Shown one piece after another: positions 38,027 through 45,103 of a stretch of 45,103 nucleotides of DNA. Source of the DNA: Chloroflexota bacterium (GTDB lineage: Bacteria > Chloroflexota > Limnocylindria > Limnocylindrales > CSP1-4); contig QKHE01000131.1 of assembly GCA_003250155.1 (NCBI GenBank), positions 1 through 45,103 on the forward strand, in the 5' to 3' direction. Position 1 is the first letter of the stretch. Every line of letters begins with the position of its first letter. Below the pieces are notes generated by a model, which did not search any database, was not told where the DNA came from, and worked only from the letters and a program-made list of their open reading frames with translations. A program made the position numbers and the translations under genes.

Positions 38027-39294
38027 CGACGATGGCGAACCTCCGCCGGCTCTGGACGCGTGACGGGCGCGAGCGGCTCGATGCCTGCACGGCGCTCGAC
38101 GTCGGGACCGAGTTCGCGAAGGCCCTCGTGTTCGAGATCGACGAGACGAACCTCGGCATCGTCCGCGGCGTCGGGCGCAAGCGGCAGGGCCTGGCGCACA
38201 TGCAGTCGGGCACGGTGGCCGACATCGCGGCCGTGGTCGACAACTGCTCGGTGGCGCTGCAGGAGGCCGAGGAGATGGCCGGCTTCCGGCCGGAGCAGGT
38301 CGTGATCGGCATCGCCGGCGAGCTCGTGAAGGGCTTCACGACGGTCCACGACCAGCAGCGGGCCAAGGCCGAGCACCCGATCAACGAGAGCGAGCTGGCG
38401 AAGCTGATCGAGGGCGTCCAGCGGCGGGCGATGCAGGAGGCGGAGCGATCGGTGACCTGGGAGACCGGCCTGCCGAGCGTCGACGTCCGGCTCGTGCACG
38501 CGGCGGTCGTGGGGGCCTGGATCGACGGCTACGCGGTCACCAACCCGATCGGCTTCAAGGGCCGCAACGTCCGGATCGCGATCTTCGACGCGTTCGCGCC
38601 GCTGGTGCACCTCGGCGCCCTGCAGACCGTCGCCCAGCGGCTCGGCATGGAGCTGATCGCCGTGGTCGCGGAGCCGTACGCCGTTGCCCGCGTGCTCGAC
38701 AGCGAGCAGATCCGGCAGGCCGGCGCGCTGTTCATCGACGTCGGCGGCGGCACGACCGACGTGGCCCTGGTCCGCCAGGGCGGCATCGAGGGGACCCGGA
38801 TGTTCGCCCTCGGCGGCCGGGCGTTCACGAAGTCGATCGCCGATCGCCTTGAGCTGCCGTTCCCGCGCGCCGAGGCGCTCAAGGTCGACTATGCGCGCGG
38901 CATCGCCGGCGAGCGCGAAGCGGAGGTGCGCGAGATCGTGGCCGACGACGTCGCCGTCTGGGCGGCCGGCGTCGAGCTGGTCATGGAGGAGCTCGCCGGC
39001 GGCGACCTGCTGCCGGGTCGGGTGTACCTGTGCGGCGGCGGTTCGAGGCTGCCGGAGATCGCCGAGGCGCTGCGCGACGAGGCCTTCGCCCGCCAGCTGC
39101 CGTTCTCGCGGCCGCCCGAGGTCTCAATCCTGTCCCCCGAGCAGATCGAGCGGGTCCGCGACGAGACGCGCCTGCTCGTGGACCAGCAGGACGTCACGCC
39201 GATGGGCCTCGCCTACCAGGCGATCGAGCTCGGGACGTCGACGAATGTCCTCGACACGTCGCTGCGGCGGGTCGTGCGGGCGATGCGGATCTGA
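38023..39294 (+). CDS. FtsA/PilM-like actin-fold ATPase
   Basis: 'CTALDVGTEFAKALVFEI', SHS2-like region, 'QAGALFIDVGGGTTDVALVRQGGI', 'LPGRVYLCGGGSRLPEI'. Confidence 0.82.
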   Translation: MTTMANLRRLWTRDGRERLDACTALDVGTEFAKALVFEIDETNLGIVRGVGRKRQGLAHMQSGTVADIAAVVDNCSVALQEAEEMAGFRPEQVVIGIAGELVKGFTTVHDQQRAKAEHPINESELAKLIEGVQRRAMQEAERSVTWETGLPSVDVRLVHAAVVGAWIDGYAVTNPIGFKGRNVRIAIFDAFAPLVHLGALQTVAQRLGMELIAVVAEPYAVARVLDSEQIRQAGALFIDVGGGTTDVALVRQGGIEGTRMFALGGRAFTKSIADRLELPFPRAEALKVDYARGIAGEREAEVREIVADDVAVWAAGVELVMEELAGGDLLPGRVYLCGGGSRLPEIAEALRDEAFARQLPFSRPPEVSILSPEQIERVRDETRLLVDQQDVTPMGLAYQAIELGTSTNVLDTSLRRVVRAMRI

Positions 39295-40979
39295 TGGCCG
39301 AGCCACCGGCCCCGGGAACGCCACCAGCCCCGGCCCCAGCTCCGCCGATCCTGTACCTCGACGTCGACGACGAGATCACGTCGGCCGCGGCACGGATCCG
39401 GAGCATCGACGCGGAGCGCGTCGCGCTGGTCGTGCCGTTCGGGTCGCGCCTCGCGACGTCGCGGATCAACTTCCGGCTGCTGGCCCGCGAGGCGACCGAG
39501 CGCGGCAGGGCGATCGAGATCGTCGCCGCGGACGCGTCGGCGCGGGCCCTCGCGGCCTCGGCGGGCCTCATCGTCCACCCGTCGGTCGCGGCCTTCGAGG
39601 GGCGAGAGCCGAGCGACGGCGGCGCCGCGGGGACGGGCGACACGGAGACGCGCGCCGCGCCGTCGGCGGCAGGCGCCACGGGCGACGAGGCGGACACGGC
39701 GACCAAGGTCTTCGCGGTGCCGAGCGGGGTGACCGAACACCCCGGCCTGTCGAAGCCGCGCGAAGGGTCACGCGTCCCGCTGGTCGGGCCGACCAGGCCG
39801 CCGGTTCGAACGAGCGTCGCTGCCGGCATCGCGGTGGCCCTCGTGGCCATCGTCGCGATCGCCGCCTGGGTGGCCGTCGTCGTGCTGCCGTCGGCGACGA
39901 TCTCGCTGGCGCCTCGGTCCGAGGGCGTCGGGCCGTTCGAGCTGGTCGTGGAGGCGCGACCCGATGTCGCGGCACCAGACCCGGCGGCGCTCGAGATCCC
40001 GGCGCGGTACTTCACGTTCGACGTCGAGGCCAGCGACACCTTTCCCGCGACCGGCGTGAAGGTCGAGGTGACCACGGCGACCGGGAGCGTCCGGTTCTCG
40101 AACCTGGACCCCTTCCGTTCGCGACGCATCGACGCCGGCTCCATCGTGGCCACCGAATCCAAGATCGAGTTCACCGTCCTCGGCGACGTGACGCTCCCGC
40201 CTGCGACCATCGATGCCAGCCTCACGATCATCCCGTCAACGAGCTTCGTTGGCGTCGAGGCGGTCGTCGCCGGCGTTGGCGGCAACGTGGATGCGGGCGC
40301 GATCACCGTGGTGCCGAGAGGCGTGAACAAGAACGCGATCAGCGTGACCAATCCCGAGCCGATCTCGGGCGGCGCGCGGACCGAGTCGCCGCAGGTGAGC
40401 CAGGCCGATGTCGATGCGGCGCTGGCGGCGCTCCAGGTGCTGCTGCGGTCCGATCTCGACGCGATCGCCGCGGACCCGACGGACGTTCCGCCCGGGACGC
40501 GGCTGTTCGGCCAGACCGGCATCGTCAGCGAGGCGGCGCCGACCGTCGACCCGGCGACGCTCGTCGGGACCGACGCGGCCGAGTTCGAGCTCGAGATGAC
40601 CGGCACGGGGACCGTGCTGGGCGTGGACCCGGCGCCGCTCGACGCGCTCGCCGAGGCGCGCCTGGCCGAGCGGGTGCAGGACGGCTGGCGGGTCGTCGAC
40701 GCTTCGATCGTGGTCACGGTCGGCGAGCCCTCGCTCTTCGGCCAGAGCGTGACCTTCCCCGTCTCGGTGCGCGCGACCCAGGTTCGGGTGGTCGACGAGG
40801 AGACCGTGATCGCGGCGGTGCGAGGCCTGATGCTCGCCGATGCGAGGATGCGCCTCGAGGCGTACGGCGACGTCGAGATCTCGCTGTGGCCGGACTGGGT
40901 CTCGAACGTGCCCGACGACCCGTCCAAGGTCGCCGTGACGATCCTCGAGCCGCGGCCCGCCGAGAGCCCCAGCCCGTGA
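39294..40979 (+). CDS. Single-pass membrane protein with 'baseplate J/gp47-like' beta-rich extracytoplasmic region
   Basis: N-terminal soluble domain 'ILYLDVDDEITSAAARIRSIDAERVALVVPFGSRLATSRINFRLLAREA', TM around 'SVAAGIAVALVAIVAIAAWVAVVVLPS', then repeats of beta-type sequence with 'TGSVRFSNLD', 'GGNVDAGAITVVP', 'VTNPEPISGGARTESPQVSQADVDAAL'. Confidence 0.68.
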   Translation: MAEPPAPGTPPAPAPAPPILYLDVDDEITSAAARIRSIDAERVALVVPFGSRLATSRINFRLLAREATERGRAIEIVAADASARALAASAGLIVHPSVAAFEGREPSDGGAAGTGDTETRAAPSAAGATGDEADTATKVFAVPSGVTEHPGLSKPREGSRVPLVGPTRPPVRTSVAAGIAVALVAIVAIAAWVAVVVLPSATISLAPRSEGVGPFELVVEARPDVAAPDPAALEIPARYFTFDVEASDTFPATGVKVEVTTATGSVRFSNLDPFRSRRIDAGSIVATESKIEFTVLGDVTLPPATIDASLTIIPSTSFVGVEAVVAGVGGNVDAGAITVVPRGVNKNAISVTNPEPISGGARTESPQVSQADVDAALAALQVLLRSDLDAIAADPTDVPPGTRLFGQTGIVSEAAPTVDPATLVGTDAAEFELEMTGTGTVLGVDPAPLDALAEARLAERVQDGWRVVDASIVVTVGEPSLFGQSVTFPVSVRATQVRVVDEETVIAAVRGLMLADARMRLEAYGDVEISLWPDWVSNVPDDPSKVAVTILEPRPAESPSP

Positions 40980-41446
40980 CGCTCCTCGGCCTCGATCTCG
41001 GGGAGCGCCGAATCGGGCTGGCGATCGCCGAGCCGGGCGAGCTGTCCGCGCGGCCGCTGGCGACGATCCATCGGGGTCGCGGCGCCGACCCGGCGCGCGA
41101 CGCCGAGGCCCTGGCCCACGTCGTGGCGGCACAGCGCGTGACCGAGCTGGTCGTCGGGCTGCCGCTCGAGGCCAGCGGCGTCGAGGGGCCGATGGCAATC
41201 GCGGCGCGTGCCTGGGCAGCGGACGTCGGCCGACGCCTCGGCCTGCCGGTCGCGATGCGCGACGAGCGCCTGACCAGCCACCTTGCCGAGACCCGCCTCG
41301 GCCCGATGCCGCGCGGTCGCTCGGGCGGCCCGCCGTCACGGACCCAGCGGGACCGGTATCGTGAGCGCGTGGACCGTGAAGCCGCGACGATCATCCTGCA
41401 GGACGAGCTCGACGCCCGCCGGGCGGCGGCGACCGAGGGCGCGTGA
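40976..41446 (+). CDS. ruvX: Putative pre-16S rRNA nuclease / Holliday junction resolvase-like YqgF family
   Basis: 'LLGLDLGERRIGLAIAEPG', 'ELVVGLPLEASG', 'RDERLTSHLAE'; GTGA overlap. Confidence 0.9.
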   Translation: MTLLGLDLGERRIGLAIAEPGELSARPLATIHRGRGADPARDAEALAHVVAAQRVTELVVGLPLEASGVEGPMAIAARAWAADVGRRLGLPVAMRDERLTSHLAETRLGPMPRGRSGGPPSRTQRDRYRERVDREAATIILQDELDARRAAATEGA

Positions 41447-42792
41447 GCATTCGCGGCGGTCGTCCCCCGCGGGAGCCGGAGATGCCGGTCTGGCGCGCCT
41501 CCGACGGCCGTGGCGCGGCGCCGGTCTATCGCCGCCGTCGAGACGGCGGTGGCGGGTTCCGAGTGCCCGGCTTCATTCGCTTCCTGCTCTTCTCCGGCGT
41601 GCTCGCCGCGATCGTCCTCATCGCGTTCCTCACGGCGCTCCGGCCCGTCCTGCGCGCCGGCGTCGTCGGCTGGGCCTGGGACAACCCCGGCTCGATCGCG
41701 CAATTCCCCCTGGTGGCCGAGCTCGTGCGCGAGGACCTCGGACCGGCGCTGACGGCACCGGCGGGCACGGATTCGACCGAGAAGGTCTTCACCGTGAACC
41801 CCGGCGACTCGATCTACGAGCTTGCGCCGCGCCTCCTTGACGAGGGCTTCGTCGCCAGCGAGCGCGCGTTCCTGTACGTCGCCCTCGAGGACGGGCTGAA
41901 CAAGGAGCTGACGGCCGGGACGTTCCTGCTGCGCGGCAACATGACGCCCGAGCAGGTCGCCACGGCGCTCGTCGTCGCGCGTGTCGTCTACGAGACGCTC
42001 GATGTCACGTTCCGCGAGGGGCTTCGCATCGAGCAGATGGTGGCCCTGCTGCAGACCCTCGAGACCGGCGTCGATCCCGCCGCGTTCTACGAGCTGGCGG
42101 CGCACCCGCCGGCGGAGCTCCTGGGCGACTACGCCTGGCTCGAGCTGCCCGAGGGCGCGAGCCTCGAGGGCTTCTTGATGCCCGCCACGTACAAGCTCAT
42201 CACGTCCTCGAACGGCGGCCCGTTCCACGTCACCAACGCGGAGGACCTGATCCGGGCGATGCTCGATCACTTCGAGACGACGGTCGGACTGGATCGGATC
42301 AACGTGCCCGAGGGGCGAGGCATGACGTTCTACCAGATCGTGACGCTGGCCTCGATCGTGGAGCACGAGGCGGCGCTCGACGAGGAGCGGGCGCTCATCG
42401 CCGGCGTCTACCAGAACCGGCTCGACAAGCTGAACGGCGTGGCGCCCGTCCTGAACGCCGACCCGACCGTCAAGTACGCCACCGACACGATGGTCCTGCG
42501 CGAGCTGCCGTTCGAGGACTGGAAGGACTTCTTCTTCTGGAGCCTGCCGGGCGAGCCGCTCGGCCAGGTCCAGGTCTCGAAGGACCTGCAGGGCTACCAG
42601 ACGTACCAGAACGCCGGCCTCATCCCGGGCCCGATCTCGACCGCCAGCCTGGCCTCGATCGACGCTGCGCTCAACCCGGATACGAAGGCCGGCTACCTGT
42701 TCTTCGTGCTGATCCCGGATACCAAGGAGCACGCGTTCGCGAAGACGCTCAAGGAGCACAACGCCAATCTCAGGAAATACGGCTACCGATGA
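41443..42792 (+). CDS. mltG: Endolytic murein transglycosylase MltG (YceG family)
   Basis: N-terminal TM, 'VTLASIVEHEAALDEERALIAGVYQNRLD...LNADPTVKYA...YQTYQNAGLIPGPISTASLASIDAALNP'. Confidence 0.95.
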   Translation: MSIRGGRPPREPEMPVWRASDGRGAAPVYRRRRDGGGGFRVPGFIRFLLFSGVLAAIVLIAFLTALRPVLRAGVVGWAWDNPGSIAQFPLVAELVREDLGPALTAPAGTDSTEKVFTVNPGDSIYELAPRLLDEGFVASERAFLYVALEDGLNKELTAGTFLLRGNMTPEQVATALVVARVVYETLDVTFREGLRIEQMVALLQTLETGVDPAAFYELAAHPPAELLGDYAWLELPEGASLEGFLMPATYKLITSSNGGPFHVTNAEDLIRAMLDHFETTVGLDRINVPEGRGMTFYQIVTLASIVEHEAALDEERALIAGVYQNRLDKLNGVAPVLNADPTVKYATDTMVLRELPFEDWKDFFFWSLPGEPLGQVQVSKDLQGYQTYQNAGLIPGPISTASLASIDAALNPDTKAGYLFFVLIPDTKEHAFAKTLKEHNANLRKYGYR

Positions 42793-42802
42793 GGATCGCG
42801 TC

Positions 42803-44077
42803 ATGAGCACCGTCTCGCCCGGTCGCCCCGACCTGCGGCGCCTCGGCCCGGCCGAGTGGCCGCACCCCGCCGACTTCGCCGCGCCGCCGACTCGCGCCGA
42901 GCGCGCGCGCTGGGAGGAGGCAGACCGGGCGGCCAGGCCCCGGCGGCTGGCGCGGCTTCGCGAGCGCATGGCGGCCGAAGGCGTCGATGGCTACCTCGGC
43001 CTGCGTTGGGAGCACATGCGCTATCTGACCGGCCTGCCGTTCGACGAGAGCGAGGTCACCGGCTCGGGCGACTCGGGCAAGTTCCTCGTCACGGCGTCCG
43101 ACGTGTTCGTCCTCGCCGATTCGCGCTACACGATCGCGGTCGCTCGCCACGCCCCCGACGCCCGGGTCTTCGAGATCCAGCGCCAGATGCACGAGCACTG
43201 GGCCGATCTCGTGGCTGACGCCGGCGTGACCCGGGTCGCGGTCGAGGCGATGTCGATCCCACACCTCACCTGGGAGCGGCTCGCGGCCGCGGCGCCGAAC
43301 GTGGAGCTGCGGCCGATCGAGGGCTGGGTGGAGGCGCTGCGCCAGGTGAAGGACGCGTCCGAGCTGGAGCGGGTCGCGGCCGCCTCGGCCGTGGCGGATC
43401 GGGCGCTCGCGTCGCTGCTCCCGTCGATCCGGCCGGGCGTCACGGAGCGCGAGCTGGCGCTCGACCTCGAGTGGCGGATGCGGACCGGCGGCGCCGAGCG
43501 CCTGGCGTTCGACGTCGCGTGCCTCGCGGGCCCCGAGGCGGCGCTGCCGCACGGCTCGCCGGGCGACCGGCCGGTGCTCGCCGGCGCGGTCCTGTTGTTC
43601 GACTTCGGGGCGCAGGTCGAGGGCTATCGCAGCGACATGACCCGGACGCTCTTCGTCGGCGAGCCGTCCGAGCGCGATCTCGGCGTGTACGAGACGGTGG
43701 CGGGCGCGCAGGACGTGGTCTTCGCGGCCCTTGATGCCGCGGTCTCGGCAGCGCGCGATGGCGGTGGCCCGCTCCCGACCGGCCCGGCGTTCGACGCCAT
43801 CGCCCGCTCGTTTATCGACGCCGATGGCCGCTGGCCCTCCTACGGCCACGGGCTGGGTCACGGGATCGGCCTGGCCGTCCACGAGCTGCCCGGCCTGGGC
43901 AGCCGCTCGCCCAACGAGCCGCTGCCGACGCCGACGGTCTTCTCGGTCGAGCCCGGCATCTACCTCGAGGATGAGACCGGCGTCCGGATCGAGGATCTCG
44001 TCGTCCTCGACGTCGAGCGCGGCCGCGCCGACCGGGTCACCCTCTTCCCGCGCGACGTCGTGATCGTCGGCACCTGA
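42803..44077 (+). CDS. M24 family Xaa-Pro aminopeptidase/dipeptidase
   Basis: 'LFDFGAQVEGYRSDMTRTLFVG', 'GHGLGHGIGLAVHELP', 'FSVEPGIYLEDETGVRIEDLVVL'. Confidence 0.94.
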   Translation: MSTVSPGRPDLRRLGPAEWPHPADFAAPPTRAERARWEEADRAARPRRLARLRERMAAEGVDGYLGLRWEHMRYLTGLPFDESEVTGSGDSGKFLVTASDVFVLADSRYTIAVARHAPDARVFEIQRQMHEHWADLVADAGVTRVAVEAMSIPHLTWERLAAAAPNVELRPIEGWVEALRQVKDASELERVAAASAVADRALASLLPSIRPGVTERELALDLEWRMRTGGAERLAFDVACLAGPEAALPHGSPGDRPVLAGAVLLFDFGAQVEGYRSDMTRTLFVGEPSERDLGVYETVAGAQDVVFAALDAAVSAARDGGGPLPTGPAFDAIARSFIDADGRWPSYGHGLGHGIGLAVHELPGLGSRSPNEPLPTPTVFSVEPGIYLEDETGVRIEDLVVLDVERGRADRVTLFPRDVVIVGT

Positions 44078-44103
44078 GCCCCGACCTACCCGCCCCTCGA
44101 ACT

Positions 44104-44136
44104 GCCGACCGCGGCGCTGCAGCGGCGCGAACCGGC
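44104..44136 (+). terminator. GC-rich hairpin 27 nt after the M24 peptidase stop, followed by ccccttt
   Basis: GCCG-ac-CGCGGCGC-tgca-GCGGCGCG-aac-CGGC (one G-G mismatch in the 8-bp stem). Confidence 0.4.
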
Positions 44137-44423
44137 TGGCCCCTTTCCCGCCGCCAAACGGCACTGGCGCCCAACCAGATCGCACCGATCATGGACGCGC
44201 CGAGGTCCTGCGGGCATCTCTGGGTCGTGACGAGGGCCTTGACCCGGTGCGCGAGCGGCTCATCGGTCTCTGCCGGGGAAGCATCGTGGGCCAGCGCGGC
44301 GTCGCTGCATTCGACCTGGTGACTCGCGAGTGGACGATCCTATTGGAGCCGCGATGAAGGCGAGCCCTTGGTAGGGCCCAGTTGGGGCGGCCCGGGCTCA
44401 CGTGCGTCCCAGGGAGAGCCGGA

Positions 44424-45103
44424 ATGGACGTACACGGCAGGGCGAGCCGGCTCATCGTCGGCCTGATCGTTGTGGTCCTCCTGGCGGGGTGCGGGGCTGG
44501 AACGAATCCAGCGCCGGGAGAGCCAACCTCGACGCCGGACAGCCGGGAGTCCGGCGCGGTCACGACCGCGACTCCGAGCGCCACACCAAGCATCGTTGTG
44601 ACGCCCGACGTCGCGTATGAATCGTCCAGCTCGGCGTTTGAGCCGGGCGTGCTGGACGTCTACGCACCGTCCGCCGACGGTTCATGGCCCGTCGTCGTCA
44701 TGGTCCCCGCGGGCGACAAGGCGCAGTACCGGGAGCATGCCCGCAAGGTGGCGGATCTGGGGTTCGTCGTCTTCGTTCCGAACTGGGGTGTCGGGATGGC
44801 CCCCGGAGCACCAGGCTATGACGACCTCGTGGCGACGGGTTCACAAGCCGCCTGCGCGGTCGAGTTCGCCCGGACACGCGCGGCCGCGTACGGGGGCGAC
44901 GCGACGACCTTGATCCTGTTTGGCCACTCGGCCGGCGCGAGCACGGCGTCGATGGTCGCCTTCGCACGGTCCGAGCCTTCGGCAGGGTGCCTCGGCGATC
45001 GGATGCTCGGCGAGATCGATGCCCTCGTCACCTGGGATGGCGAGTGGTTGGCCCAGACGACCTTCGCCGGCTGGGACGAGCGGATCGCCGCCGACCCCCG
45101 GGT
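44424..45103 (+). CDS. Predicted lipoprotein alpha/beta hydrolase, truncated by window end (absent from ORF track)
   Basis: My translation from ATG 44424 is open to the end: 'MDVHGRASRLIVGLIVVVLLAGCGAG' (lipobox LAGC), Thr/Ser/Pro linker, 'VLDVYAPSADGSWPVVVMVPAGD', nucleophile elbow 'FGHSAGAST'; SD-like AGGGAGAG upstream. Confidence 0.82.
   Translation, partial: MDVHGRASRLIVGLIVVVLLAGCGAGTNPAPGEPTSTPDSRESGAVTTATPSATPSIVVTPDVAYESSSSAFEPGVLDVYAPSADGSWPVVVMVPAGDKAQYREHARKVADLGFVVFVPNWGVGMAPGAPGYDDLVATGSQAACAVEFARTRAAAYGGDATTLILFGHSAGASTASMVAFARSEPSAGCLGDRMLGEIDALVTWDGEWLAQTTFAGWDERIAADPR

Noticed and set aside
39294-40979. Prophage tail/baseplate locus
   Set aside because: No other phage structural, lysis or replication genes; flanked by FtsA-like, ruvX and mltG housekeeping genes
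39194-41281. 695-aa minus-strand ORF
   Set aside because: Antisense to the baseplate-J-like gene and ruvX; Ser/Thr/Ala-rich translation with no domain-like sequence
40714-42969. 751-aa minus-strand ORF
   Set aside because: Antisense to ruvX/mltG, both of which have strong family motifs
44359-44403. GAGCCC...GGGCTC inverted repeat before the lipoprotein gene
   Set aside because: Only 6-bp arms with a long G-rich loop; too weak in this base composition

Overview
The window is a dense, high-GC block of chromosomal housekeeping genes. It most resembles an uncultured Chloroflexota-type genome (Ellin6529/Limnocylindria-like), but that taxonomic placement is inferred from protein flavour and gene order only. 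I support about 39 CDSs, mostly on the + strand: thpR(partial)-tyrA-NUDIX, nfeD-stomatin, a REC/MinD (CpaE-like) fusion, yifB/comM-dprA-hyp-topA-xerC-murJ-femAB-femAB-murE, rsh-hisS-yciI, a minus-strand ABC-2 exporter/methyltransferase/VOC group, aspS-EamA, a MobA-like protein divergent from typA, acyltransferase-nifS-mnmA-2 small membrane ORFs-alaS, membrane protein-FtsA-like-baseplate-J-like-ruvX-mltG-pepQ, and a truncated lipoprotein alpha/beta hydrolase at the right edge that the ORF track misses. I saw no tRNA, rRNA, CRISPR array, transposase or prophage. The points most worth a second look are: (i) at least 12 start codons with a TANNNT-like -10 hexamer only 6-10 nt upstream, implying widespread leaderless transcription, including two -10 boxes that begin with the TAG stop codon of the upstream gene; (ii) an FtsA-like / membrane-anchored 'baseplate J-like' / RuvX / MltG overlapping gene string; (iii) a murJ-femAB-femAB-murE wall cluster with an unusual MurE motif; (iv) a perfect 28-bp palindrome at the edge of a charged insert inside xerC; (v) signatures of a non-discriminating AspRS; (vi) a probable CTG start codon for the EamA transporter. 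No single locus is clearly a new defence or mobile system.
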